Shown piece after piece: positions 1-8,726 of a stretch of 64,000 bases of DNA. The position numbers and the translations under genes were made by a program. Below the pieces are notes generated by a model. It was not told the origin of the DNA. It saw nothing but the letters and a program-made list of their open reading frames with translations, and did not search any database. The stretch covers positions 248,001 to 312,000 of the forward strand of contig JAQXBM010000022.1 of assembly GCA_029252405.1 (NCBI GenBank), read 5' to 3'. How positions within the stretch are numbered: the stretch's first letter is position 1; each line of letters begins with the position of its first letter. The stretch is from Crocinitomicaceae bacterium. GTDB taxonomy: Bacteria; Bacteroidota; Bacteroidia; Flavobacteriales_D; Crocinitomicaceae.

Positions 1-1233
1 GATTCAGTTTTGGACAGCCAGCTGAAAACTACCCAAGCGTCAGATGCAAATGGCACAGTGCTTCCAATGGAGAGCAAAGTCTTCGAATCGGAATACCCAA
101 ATCAAGAACATTATTTCGCTCGAGTAAATCGATACTACCAGAACTATTTGTACGAAATTGATTTGGAAGAAGCTGAAAAGGAATTGGTATTGATGTCGAA
201 ACAATTCGAAGAGCTCTTTGATAAAATCGACATTGAAGAATACGACGAAGAGCTTTTTTGGATCAAATTAAAACTTCCAGTGACTTTCGATCGGGAAGAG
301 CTAGAGAAACTTGAAGTGAATCTAAATGTATTCCCTATCGTTAACAGACGTTTTGTTTACAAACAACATTCTTTGGTGAGAAACGGAAGATTGGTATCCC
401 TTCCAACGGATATTGAAGGTCACGACTTTTTCCTCAATTTGGAACGCTTGCTAGACGATACGGGCTCAAACTATACGCCAGTTTTAGATAGCGACATCAA
501 TGATCTTTCTGGAACTTATTCATTGTATTTCGGTAATGCCGATCGATTTGATCAACGAAATGCCAAGGGAATGTTGAACCGAATGATCCAAGCGGTTCGA
601 GAAGAAGGAAGCGCATTTTCAGCAATCGGTTATGATTTGTTGAATGCACACCTTAAAGAACTCAGCTCGAAACTCGATGTACTCGAGAAGAAGGTAAACG
701 TGTCCTATAAGAATGTAATCGGTAGCGTTGAAAAGCAATATTTGGTAACGGAACCATACGAGAATACAACCTTCTTCGAATGTGAATTTTGGAAAACAAA
801 TGGAAACCTGGCAAACGGAATTGCGGACAAGACGTATTTCAGCCAATACCAAAGTATTGACGTACAATCAAATGTTATTTCGCTTCAAACTGAAACTGTT
901 GGGGGAATTATCCGTACAACGACCAAGGAGAAGATCAACAGCCTCAGATCAGGCATCCTTACAAGAGACAGAATTGTGTCGAGAGAAGACATAAGAGCTT
1001 TTGTGAAAGCAATGATCGGAAGCACGCTCGAAGAGGTCGAGGTTCGATCTGGAGTAGCGATCTCTCCTAAGAAAAAGGAAGGTTTGGTGAGGACCACGCA
1101 TGTCACTGTAACACTTTCGTCCAAGTATTCTATGAATAGTGAAAACAAAAAACGAATGGCGCAATTTATTCAGGCTGAGTTAGAGCATCGTTCTGTTCAA
1201 AGCATTCCTTATCAAGTACAAATTAGCGAATAA
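1..1233 (+). CDS. tssF: TssF-like T6SS baseplate subunit, 5'-truncated by window edge
   Basis: The reading frame is open from the first base of the window, so the N-terminus is missing and the visible TTG at position 10 is not a real start. The visible ~410 residues form an acidic helical segment (about residues 30-85) followed by mixed alpha/beta sequence. No catalytic motif is expected for a baseplate protein. I assign it from its position directly before clpV and tssG in a subtype iii T6SS operon and from its general resemblance to the C-terminal part of Bacteroidota TssF. TssF forms the baseplate wedge with TssG, TssE and TssK and helps nucleate sheath assembly in the cytoplasm. The spacing to clpV is only 2 bp, so the two are co-transcribed. 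Assignment is family-level inference. Another baseplate protein is possible. Confidence 0.65.
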   Translation, partial: DSVLDSQLKTTQASDANGTVLPMESKVFESEYPNQEHYFARVNRYYQNYLYEIDLEEAEKELVLMSKQFEELFDKIDIEEYDEELFWIKLKLPVTFDREELEKLEVNLNVFPIVNRRFVYKQHSLVRNGRLVSLPTDIEGHDFFLNLERLLDDTGSNYTPVLDSDINDLSGTYSLYFGNADRFDQRNAKGMLNRMIQAVREEGSAFSAIGYDLLNAHLKELSSKLDVLEKKVNVSYKNVIGSVEKQYLVTEPYENTTFFECEFWKTNGNLANGIADKTYFSQYQSIDVQSNVISLQTETVGGIIRTTTKEKINSLRSGILTRDRIVSREDIRAFVKAMIGSTLEEVEVRSGVAISPKKKEGLVRTTHVTVTLSSKYSMNSENKKRMAQFIQAELEHRSVQSIPYQVQISE

Positions 1234-1235
1234 GC

Positions 1236-3719
1236 ATGGAAAGTCTATTTAGTTCTGCACTCAGTTCTGCGATCAAACTCGCGAAAAATTTTGCCGCCAA
1301 TGATGGTCACGAGACCTATGGGGTATCACACCTGGCACTTGCACTTTTTCATGAACCAACAGGTTTAACGGAAGTTCTTCAAAGCATGGAGAAAGATGTT
1401 GCCTACCTCATGGATTGGTTTGAGATGAGACGTGAAGTTTACGCTTCATCAGAAGGTGGTCGAGAAGATGAAGGTACAATCGCAGATGAAAATGTTCAAA
1501 AAGTATTTGAAGAATCTGAAAGATCTAAAATCAAATTGGGAACAGATTACATTGACGGTGTTTGTGTGATGATGGCAATCGTCCGCAAAGGAGTCGTGTA
1601 CGATAATTCGCAGATTGAAACCTTATCAGTTCAAGAGGCGGACTTCCTTCGTTTGTATGATTCTCCCTTACGTTCATCATCAGGGGTTCCTGGAGTTAGC
1701 GGCGGTGGCGAGCAAGATGTGAATATTCAGTCGATAAGCTATTGTACGAACATGCGTACGCAGAAGAACATCGACGAAGGTGGATTGATCATCGGAAGAA
1801 GTAAAGAAATCCGTTCCGTATTTGAAAACTTGGAACGACAAGAAAATAGAGGAGTTCTAGTTGTTGGAGACTCAGGAGTTGGGAAATCAGGCTTTATCAA
1901 AGCATTGATTAAATACATTTCGGAATCGAAAAACCCAATGGTCCAGGAAATGGAGATTTTGGGACTCAACACTGCGAAATTGCTCGCCAATAGTGCGAAC
2001 GCAAATGAAGTTTCGAAGAAGCTTAGCAATATTTTTGATAAAGTTGAGAAAATTCCGAATTGCATTTTGGTCATCGACGACATGCAAGTGCTGACAGAAA
2101 CAGGTCAGTCGAGTGGAGCAGTAACGAACCTAATTGCCTCTCAATTAAATGATGGAAAAGCAAACCTGATTGCAACGATTAGTCCAGATGCTTACCGTAA
2201 AACAATTGAAAAGCACTCAATTAACCGAAAATTTGATCGAATCGAATTGGAGGAGTTGGATGATTTTTTATTGCGCGAATGCTTGGAGAATCACCGGTTA
2301 AAATTGGTTGCTCACTATCAATTGAATATCTCGAAAGAGGCCATTGACGAATCAATATTTTTTGCTCGTCGATACTTTAAAGAAACAAAGTTGCCTCTTG
2401 GAGCGATTGATTTACTCGATCGTACCTTGGCACTCATTCATACAAGCAATTCGAACTCGCAGAAGGACATTGAGCAATTGTACAAGCGAATGGAGCAATT
2501 GAATTTGGAAGATGAAAATTTCGACTCAAAATCAAAGTTTTTGTATCGAAACGCACTGGATTTAATCAGTCCAGCAATTCTGAATCAATGCACCAACGAA
2601 CAAGATTTGTTGGAGATCGAAGATCCAAAGGAACGAATGGAGCTTTTGGAAGCGTTTTTCGCAGAGATAAAGGAGTTTGCTAAAGAACCAATCAAAGAGG
2701 TAGTCGATAGTCACGTTTCGGCCTTGGTGTCAAGTATTACCGGTATTCCAATTGGTAAAATTCAAGCAGAGGAGAAAGAACGACTTTTGAACATCGAATC
2801 GAAACTAGGAGAACGCGTGAAAGGGCAAGATCATGCGATTTCAACACTTTCTGATGCGATTATTGAATCACGGAGTGGATTAAGTAATCCAAAACAACCG
2901 ATTGGTTCATTCTTCTTCCTCGGTCCAACAGGAACGGGTAAAACGGAGTTGACGAAATCCTTGGCGGAGTTGTTATTTGATGACGAAAATGCCATGATCC
3001 GATTTGATATGTCGGAGTTTAAAGAAGAACATTCAGCTGCGTTACTTTACGGAGCACCTCCAGGTTATGTCGGGTACGAAGAAGGAGGTATGCTTGTCAA
3101 TAAGATCAGAGAAAAGCCGTATTCGGTTGTTCTTTTTGATGAAATTGAGAAGGCGCATAGCTCAGTTTATGATGTTTTCCTTCAAATTATGGACGAAGGG
3201 ACAATTCACGATAAATTAGGTCGATCTGGAGATTTTTCCAACTCGATTATCATCTTTACATCCAACATCGGAAGTGAGTGGATCGCAGAGCAAATAGGGC
3301 TTGGCAAGATGCCGACGTCCAATCAATTGATCGAAGTGATGAGCCGCGATTTCCGCCCTGAATTTCTCGGTCGTTTGACAGAAGTTGTACCATTTTCACC
3401 AATTAATGAGGATGTAGCGAAACTAATTTTCAATTTACAAGTAAGATCATTACAGCAACAGCTTCTTGACCAGAAGAAAATCACATTGACACTGAGCGAA
3501 AGTGCAACAGATTATTTAGTCAATAAAGGATTTTCCAAGAAATATGGAGCGCGACCAATTGCAGGAGTTATTCGTATGTATTTGAAAAAAGTAGTTTCCC
3601 GTATGATAGTATCAGAAAGCATTGTTGCTGATGATCATGTTATGCTGGATTACAAAGATGACTCGTTCGTTTGGGAAAAGGTTGAAAAAGAGGAAAAAGT
3701 AGAAGAGGATGCAAGCTGA
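1236..3719 (+). CDS. tssH: TssH/ClpV AAA+ ATPase of the T6SS
   Basis: This 827-residue ClpA/B-type protein recycles contracted T6SS sheath in the cytoplasm. It has an N-terminal Clp_N-like helical domain (about residues 1-150). The first nucleotide-binding domain has Walker A GDSGVGKSG near residue 210, and the second has GPTGTGKTE near residue 563. The second Walker B is canonical (VVLFDEIEKAH, about 631-641). The first reads ILVIDDMQ, so the usual Glu after the Asp is an Asp here. A ClpB-type C-terminal small domain follows. The middle domain is short, as expected for ClpV rather than the disaggregase ClpB, and T6SS genes flank it on both sides. The stop overlaps the next start by 11 bp, suggesting translational coupling. 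Confidence 0.92.
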   Translation: MESLFSSALSSAIKLAKNFAANDGHETYGVSHLALALFHEPTGLTEVLQSMEKDVAYLMDWFEMRREVYASSEGGREDEGTIADENVQKVFEESERSKIKLGTDYIDGVCVMMAIVRKGVVYDNSQIETLSVQEADFLRLYDSPLRSSSGVPGVSGGGEQDVNIQSISYCTNMRTQKNIDEGGLIIGRSKEIRSVFENLERQENRGVLVVGDSGVGKSGFIKALIKYISESKNPMVQEMEILGLNTAKLLANSANANEVSKKLSNIFDKVEKIPNCILVIDDMQVLTETGQSSGAVTNLIASQLNDGKANLIATISPDAYRKTIEKHSINRKFDRIELEELDDFLLRECLENHRLKLVAHYQLNISKEAIDESIFFARRYFKETKLPLGAIDLLDRTLALIHTSNSNSQKDIEQLYKRMEQLNLEDENFDSKSKFLYRNALDLISPAILNQCTNEQDLLEIEDPKERMELLEAFFAEIKEFAKEPIKEVVDSHVSALVSSITGIPIGKIQAEEKERLLNIESKLGERVKGQDHAISTLSDAIIESRSGLSNPKQPIGSFFFLGPTGTGKTELTKSLAELLFDDENAMIRFDMSEFKEEHSAALLYGAPPGYVGYEEGGMLVNKIREKPYSVVLFDEIEKAHSSVYDVFLQIMDEGTIHDKLGRSGDFSNSIIIFTSNIGSEWIAEQIGLGKMPTSNQLIEVMSRDFRPEFLGRLTEVVPFSPINEDVAKLIFNLQVRSLQQQLLDQKKITLTLSESATDYLVNKGFSKKYGARPIAGVIRMYLKKVVSRMIVSESIVADDHVMLDYKDDSFVWEKVEKEEKVEEDAS

Positions 3720-4641
3720 TTTAGAGCACATACGACGAAGCGACCTGATGAACTACATCGCGGAAGTGTTTTACGAGGAATACAAGTTTCTCTTAAAAGA
3801 CAACCTTGACGATACGGACATTTGGATCAAGCCTTCGGGAGTAGGAAGCAGAGCTTTCTCTAAAGACGTGCTCGATGTTTCGAACTACACCTACATGAAT
3901 GGTAGAAGGATGAAAGATGATATGTTCATCCACATAAGTCGAAACAGCATCTATCACCAATTACCAGAATTCATTTTCCATCCAATTTCCATTCGTAAAC
4001 CTTCAATGACAACGAAAGATGTTGTTCATGCAATGAAGGAAAATAAAAAACGTGAAGATGAGAACATTCAGTTTTTTGTTCCATTCGATACGGAGTTGTT
4101 TTATGAAACGCTAAAACTCAATAACCGACACTTGCACATTTATACGGATGAACGTGCATTGGATAACGTATTTGCGATCAGTAAAAAACTCGTAGACAAA
4201 AGCATCGGTCTTACGAAACAAGAATATTACAAACTCTTCCTGAGCCTTCGTAAAGCTGAAGAGTTGAAAGAGAATTTACCAGCCTTGGAAGAGTTTTTCC
4301 TTCAATTGCTGGGAGAGAAAGTGCTGTTGACGTACAAAGATCGTATCAACGATGTTGAGACATACCTGCCAATCGGAAGTGGAATGCTAGGAGCTGACTT
4401 TGGTTTGCAAGGTGCCTTCGTTTTAGAGCAAGAAGATATTTTGGCGACAATTGTAATCGAAGAATCAAAGTCGTTTGAATTTTTCATAAAAACCAAGAAC
4501 ATCATTCGTGAGGTACTTGAGTTTTTTGTGTTCTCAAACCGATCAATTTTGGTTGAATACAGATTTGAAGCGAAAGAAGAATTCTTACTTGGTGAGAACT
4601 TCTTAGGATATGACACGAAATTAGAAGCGGTAGCAGTTTAA
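3709..4641 (+). CDS. tssG: TssG-like T6SS baseplate subunit
   Basis: This 310-residue protein has no signal peptide and no membrane segment. The segment MLGADFGLQGAFVLEQED (about residues 227-244), followed by beta-rich sequence, resembles the C-terminal half of TssG proteins, which carry a conserved LG-rich motif there. TssG binds TssF and TssK in the baseplate wedge. Its start lies inside the end of clpV (11-bp overlap), so translation is probably coupled. Its place between tssH and tssN agrees with subtype iii gene order. Sequence similarity to the proteobacterial family is weak by eye, so the name rests mainly on context. Confidence 0.62.
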   Translation: MQADLEHIRRSDLMNYIAEVFYEEYKFLLKDNLDDTDIWIKPSGVGSRAFSKDVLDVSNYTYMNGRRMKDDMFIHISRNSIYHQLPEFIFHPISIRKPSMTTKDVVHAMKENKKREDENIQFFVPFDTELFYETLKLNNRHLHIYTDERALDNVFAISKKLVDKSIGLTKQEYYKLFLSLRKAEELKENLPALEEFFLQLLGEKVLLTYKDRINDVETYLPIGSGMLGADFGLQGAFVLEQEDILATIVIEESKSFEFFIKTKNIIREVLEFFVFSNRSILVEYRFEAKEEFLLGENFLGYDTKLEAVAV

Positions 4642-4666
4642 AATTGACAAAAGATAAATAGATAAA

Positions 4667-5551
4667 ATGGATGTTCTAGTTATATTTTTCCTACAATACC
4701 TTTTGGCGCCAATGGTCGCTCTGGCCTGTGTGTTTCTCATTGGGAAACTGTCCAAAGGTAGGGCTATGCTTAACAGCTGGAAGCTGATTATCTTCATTCT
4801 CGTTACTGTTTTACTTCTCGTTCTACCTAGTTTGATCGGGGCCATTAAGTTTGAGTTTGTCTGGTTCGGCTTGTACTTATCCATCATCATTTATCTGTTT
4901 CTCGGGGCGATGTTCAACTTGTTCATGAAGACCAAAATGTTTAAGGCTATTGGACTCAATGAGGTGAGCGTACTCGTAGTTCTTGTGGTTATTATCATTA
5001 CGTGTTTAACCGCTTGGATTTACTACCTCTTGTTCGATATGATTAGCGATTTGGACTACTCTGCATGGACAGCAACACTCTGTTTGTGGTTCCTGGTTCC
5101 GCTTTTTTATGTGGCTTCTCGAAAATTATTCCTCAAAATTCCAGCTCCTTTTTACAAGTCTTGGGTGGTTGAGAGAGATCTAATGGATGATGAATACTGG
5201 GACAATGTAGATACGTTCAGCTTGATGCAAGTAACAGTTAAAATTAAGCGTACAGCTAAGGACTCAGATTACTCATCCTTCTCGGTAAAATTGCCCAAAG
5301 ATGTAACACTTGGAAGGTGGTTCAATCGATTCATCGAGGATCAGAATATCCGCTTCCCGAATAGAGCAATTGAAATTGAAAACGAAGATCAGCAGTACGG
5401 ATGGATTTTTTACACCAGCAGATGGTTGTCCATGCCGATCTTCACACGAATGCTGGACTTCGACAAGGAAGTTTCAAAAAACAGAATAAGAAATAAATCT
5501 ACCCTGTACGTAAGGCGTGTATTGAAAGATCACGACACAGAGGAGAAATAA
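4667..5551 (+). CDS. tssN: TssN, Bacteroidota-specific T6SS membrane protein
   Basis: This 294-residue integral membrane protein has about five hydrophobic segments in its first ~165 residues (around 5-25, 38-58, 65-88, 100-122 and 136-152), then a soluble C-terminal half. That C-terminal half contains an aromatic-rich stretch (YGWIFYTSRW) and ends in a basic tail. This layout, a multi-pass N-terminus plus a cytosolic domain, matches TssN, which subtype iii systems carry as part of the TssN-Q-O-P-R envelope complex that replaces the proteobacterial TssJ-L-M complex. It lies 25 bp after tssG and 62 bp before tssK, inside the same operon. The family assignment is fairly secure from context plus topology. 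Confidence 0.82.
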   Translation: MDVLVIFFLQYLLAPMVALACVFLIGKLSKGRAMLNSWKLIIFILVTVLLLVLPSLIGAIKFEFVWFGLYLSIIIYLFLGAMFNLFMKTKMFKAIGLNEVSVLVVLVVIIITCLTAWIYYLLFDMISDLDYSAWTATLCLWFLVPLFYVASRKLFLKIPAPFYKSWVVERDLMDDEYWDNVDTFSLMQVTVKIKRTAKDSDYSSFSVKLPKDVTLGRWFNRFIEDQNIRFPNRAIEIENEDQQYGWIFYTSRWLSMPIFTRMLDFDKEVSKNRIRNKSTLYVRRVLKDHDTEEK

Positions 5552-5613
5552 AAAATAAAGTCGATGCGTCCCGATAACAATCAGGTGCATCAAGAATTAA
5601 AAAAACAAGCATA

Positions 5614-6768
5614 ATGGAGAATCAAAAAAGCTATGCGATCAATTGGACAGATGGGGTGAAAATTACCCAAGATCACTTTTTAGAAAGTTATTATAACGCA
5701 ATTCATACTATTCAGGATTCGACTGCAACAAGTATGAATTCATATAACTACGGAGTGATTGGATCGAGTCGAGGAAATACAAAATCCCTTGAAATCGAAA
5801 CCTACATTCATACCAATGAGCGATTAGTTTTGAGATTACAAGCTTGCAATGCCATTACGGCGAATGGAGCACGAATTGTGTTCTTGCCGGACATGTATGG
5901 TGGAGAGCTACCAACAGCTTCTGTTGATTCTGGAAACATTGACGCAAACAGCACGGAGGATTTCGCAGTTGTTTTGACAATCAACCCATTTGATCTGATT
6001 CCTGTTGGAGAGCCCGATCCAGAAGTGATTCCATTGCACCACCCGTATGCACTGCCGAAAATTAGTTTGAGTATTGTTCCAAAAGATCAATTGAATGACA
6101 ACTTCTTGAATACCTATTTTCTAGTTGTTGGTCATGTTCAGTGGAAGAACGGTGTGTTTAGCCTGGATGAGAAGTTTATTCCACCAGTGACTAAAATCAT
6201 GTACAACGACGAGTTGACTACGTTCTATAACCGAATTTGTCAAGTGATGATGGAATTGAAGTCAAATTCGCTTCTCATTAACGACAAGAACAGAACGAAA
6301 TACGGAGCGAACAAATTGGCCAGAAATACCTTTGCACTCTGTGCTAAAGTACTTGATTTCATTGGTCAAAATCAATTTGAATTCAACGAAATTGGTTTGG
6401 AGCAGTCTCCGATATTCATGGCTTCGAAAATTTCGACTCTTGCGAACTACCTGTCAAATGAATTGGCATTGATGGAGAAAGCAGAGAAGGAAGAAGTATT
6501 GCAGTATTACTACGAGTGGATCGATATTAAGCCATCCATTTTTGAGGCGACAATTGGCGAAGTAATGCAGTTCAAATACAACCATCAGGACATTGGAACA
6601 ATGATCGCGAAGGTTGATTACTTCATTGCAATCATGAGTCAGCTTTGGAAGAAATTGGGACAGTTGGAGTACGTTGGACAACGTAAAGAAAACATTGTCA
6701 TTAGTGAAGACCGTATTGAAACGAACAGCTCTGCGCAGAGAAAACGTTCATGGTCGATTATTGATTAA
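5614..6768 (+). CDS. tssK: TssK T6SS baseplate-membrane connector
   Basis: This 384-residue soluble protein opens with INWTDGVKITQDHFLES. That matches the TssK family signature W-x-E/D-G-x-x-I-x-x-x-H-F, the N-terminal shoulder that contacts TssF/TssG. TssK trimers link the baseplate to the envelope complex. The C-terminal ~130 residues are helical and end in a charged tail, as expected for the head domain that docks on the membrane complex. The start ATG follows an A-rich leader (aaaaaaacaagcata), which is usual in this phylum. It lies 14 bp before the tssO-like gene. Confidence is high. Confidence 0.9.
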   Translation: MENQKSYAINWTDGVKITQDHFLESYYNAIHTIQDSTATSMNSYNYGVIGSSRGNTKSLEIETYIHTNERLVLRLQACNAITANGARIVFLPDMYGGELPTASVDSGNIDANSTEDFAVVLTINPFDLIPVGEPDPEVIPLHHPYALPKISLSIVPKDQLNDNFLNTYFLVVGHVQWKNGVFSLDEKFIPPVTKIMYNDELTTFYNRICQVMMELKSNSLLINDKNRTKYGANKLARNTFALCAKVLDFIGQNQFEFNEIGLEQSPIFMASKISTLANYLSNELALMEKAEKEEVLQYYYEWIDIKPSIFEATIGEVMQFKYNHQDIGTMIAKVDYFIAIMSQLWKKLGQLEYVGQRKENIVISEDRIETNSSAQRKRSWSIID

Positions 6769-6782
6769 TCAAAGGAAATTAA

Positions 6783-7301
6783 ATGAAAGCTCTTAATAAC
6801 AAAGAACGTAGAAAAGCAAACTGGCGATTTATTGCCATGTTCTCAGCAACAATGTTACTGTTGTTTGGGTGTAGCTTTTTCGTTTTGCGTATAGCTCATA
6901 AAGGTGTAAAAGTGTTGGAAGAAAAACACGATGTGTATACGGAAGCATTCAAAAATCAGGCGTTTATCACGTTTAAGATCGAGGATATTATCGACAAGAT
7001 TTATAGCCTCAAGAATGTGGATCGTACCATTAATCAACAAAAACACCTTCAAGGAATCATCTCTAACATTCGAATTGAGATTGAAGATTTGATCGCGAAA
7101 GAAGAAACTTCATTAAAAGAATTTGAGTTGTACGAGCAACTGCTAGAGCAGATATCAGTGATTCAAACATCCATCGACTTGTTCGAGAAAGATGAAGAGT
7201 CATATCGCTTTAGTCAAAAACAACTGGAAAGATGTCGTGAAAAGTATCGTATTGAAAAGCTATACGAAGGAAATATTAAAGAAAAAGAACTGGAAAAATG
7301 A
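6783..7301 (+). CDS. tssO: TssO-like T6SS inner-membrane protein
   Basis: This 172-residue protein has a short basic cytosolic start (NNKERRKANWRF), one transmembrane helix (about residues 17-38) and a long, highly charged coiled-coil periplasmic region. The KER-containing start followed by a single helix is typical of the subtype iii protein TssO. A lipobox-like LFGC lies inside the helix, but hydrophobic residues continue after the Cys, so lipidation is unlikely. It would form part of the trans-envelope complex with TssN, TssP, TssQ and TssR. Its stop overlaps the next start (ATGA, 4 bp), so translation is coupled. The exact name (TssO rather than TssQ) is inferred. Confidence 0.6.
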   Translation: MKALNNKERRKANWRFIAMFSATMLLLFGCSFFVLRIAHKGVKVLEEKHDVYTEAFKNQAFITFKIEDIIDKIYSLKNVDRTINQQKHLQGIISNIRIEIEDLIAKEETSLKEFELYEQLLEQISVIQTSIDLFEKDEESYRFSQKQLERCREKYRIEKLYEGNIKEKELEK

Positions 7302-7753
7302 TAACTGATAGCCTAGGAGAATTTTTTTGGAAGAAGGTAAAGTTCGTACTCCTGTTTTTGGTGTGTGGAACTGGACTCTATATCGTTTCGCAAAAGTACA
7401 TTTTCGAAATACCGAACACGGATAATACGGAACTATTGAGCTCTATCCGCGGATACGAAGAAGTGCTTGAAAAGCAAACTGAAAGCAAAGAGCAAATCCA
7501 GAAGATATTTGAACAAATCAAAGAGATGGAATTCGATATTCATCAAGTGCAAGTGCAGGATGAGGTAACGAAGCGAATTTCGCAAGTACGTAAGTTGTAT
7601 AAAGACTACGAATTGAACTCGAAGTTCAAGTTTAGCATTATCTCTGCAGATTTAATGGTGCTTTACTTTAATACGAAGCAAGGGCACAGTTCACTCATAA
7701 AGAACAAAGCAAAGATTGAGGAAAATTTAATGGCATGTAAAGCTAATTTCTAA
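7298..7753 (+). CDS. Small single-pass coiled-coil T6SS accessory protein (TssQ position)
   Basis: This 151-residue protein has one transmembrane segment (about residues 14-33) and a periplasmic coiled coil (about 45-110) rich in Glu, Gln and Lys. It repeats the architecture of the preceding gene, and the two may form a heteromeric coiled coil in the envelope. By position it could be TssQ, but TssQ of Bacteroides is described as a lipoprotein and no convincing lipobox is visible here (FLVC is the nearest). It overlaps the upstream gene by 4 bp and the downstream gene by 1 bp (TAATG), so the three are tightly coupled. Role in the T6SS envelope complex is inferred from context only. Confidence 0.55.
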   Translation: MITDSLGEFFWKKVKFVLLFLVCGTGLYIVSQKYIFEIPNTDNTELLSSIRGYEEVLEKQTESKEQIQKIFEQIKEMEFDIHQVQVQDEVTKRISQVRKLYKDYELNSKFKFSIISADLMVLYFNTKQGHSSLIKNKAKIEENLMACKANF

Positions 7754-8700
7754 TGAACCCGAAAACTAAAATAGCTATTGGAGTCCTTTCGACCGCGTTA
7801 ATTATCGCTGTGATCGTGGCTATATTGGTACCTCCCAATATCGATTTCGGTAAGCTCGATTTTACGATTGAAGATACGAATGCCGATTATCAATATGTAG
7901 TAGGTGAGACGATTACGTTCGAACTCATGGACAGCACGATGTTCGGAAGAGACATGGTTTGGTATTTCGGAAATGGAGATTCCATTAAAGGAAAAGAAAG
8001 CGTTGATTACAAGTTTTCTGAACCAGGAAAATATCGAATTACGCTGAAATTGGATGAAAGATATCGAGAAGATAAATTCATCGATATTGTTCAGGCTGAT
8101 CAAAAAGGAGCAATCGATTCCTTGGTACATATCAACGGACCTGAAATCGGATATCTCGGAGAAGAATTAGTATTCTCATCGTACGGTCCAGGAATGGAAA
8201 GTTGGTTCTGGGAGTTTGGTGAAACAGGAAACATCGATGCCTATGAAGGTCAAGTGGTTTACGTGTATCGAGATACAGGACTGTATACTGTGAAGTTGAA
8301 AACCAATGTTTCCGAATACCCGGTGAAACACCAAATTAGAGTATTGTCCCTGTTTGAGGCAATTGATGAATCAGATCCAGTCGATTCACTGGAGTTACTG
8401 CACACAGACATCAAGCGCCGATTCCAAGCGATTGCGAATAGTAGCATAGGAACCAAAAGTACCTTCTACGAAAACGTGAAATACCTGGAGCGCACCTACA
8501 CCTGTGGTGATGGAGAGACCGTCGTCGTAGTTGTGAATGGAGATAAATACAATGATTTATACAGTTATTGCCAAGGTCTTCACTCACTTGAAGGGCGAGG
8601 TAAACGTACGCTTAGCATTGAGGAAATAACGAAAGTGACCAAAGGCATAAACGGCTGTATCAATAAAATCGAAGTCACACAAAGAGTAATAGAACTTTAG
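7753..8700 (+). CDS. tssP: TssP-like T6SS periplasmic protein with two PKD-type domains
   Basis: This 315-residue protein has an N-terminal transmembrane anchor (about residues 8-26) and then two PKD-like beta-sandwich domains. The first (about 45-112) carries WYFGNGDS and then YKFSEPGKYRITLKL. The second (about 127-199) carries WFWEFGETG and then YVYRDTGLYTVKLKT. Both show the family pattern W-x-F-G-x-G followed by Y-x-x-x-G-x-Y-x-V/I-x-L. A C-terminal ~110-residue region contains two Cys residues (YTCGDGE and YSYCQG). In subtype iii systems a PKD-containing protein is part of the envelope complex and probably spans the periplasm. Its position before tssR supports TssP. Confidence 0.7.
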   Translation: MNPKTKIAIGVLSTALIIAVIVAILVPPNIDFGKLDFTIEDTNADYQYVVGETITFELMDSTMFGRDMVWYFGNGDSIKGKESVDYKFSEPGKYRITLKLDERYREDKFIDIVQADQKGAIDSLVHINGPEIGYLGEELVFSSYGPGMESWFWEFGETGNIDAYEGQVVYVYRDTGLYTVKLKTNVSEYPVKHQIRVLSLFEAIDESDPVDSLELLHTDIKRRFQAIANSSIGTKSTFYENVKYLERTYTCGDGETVVVVVNGDKYNDLYSYCQGLHSLEGRGKRTLSIEEITKVTKGINGCINKIEVTQRVIEL

Positions 8701-8726
8701 AAGTGTATCCAATTAAATTGTCGATA

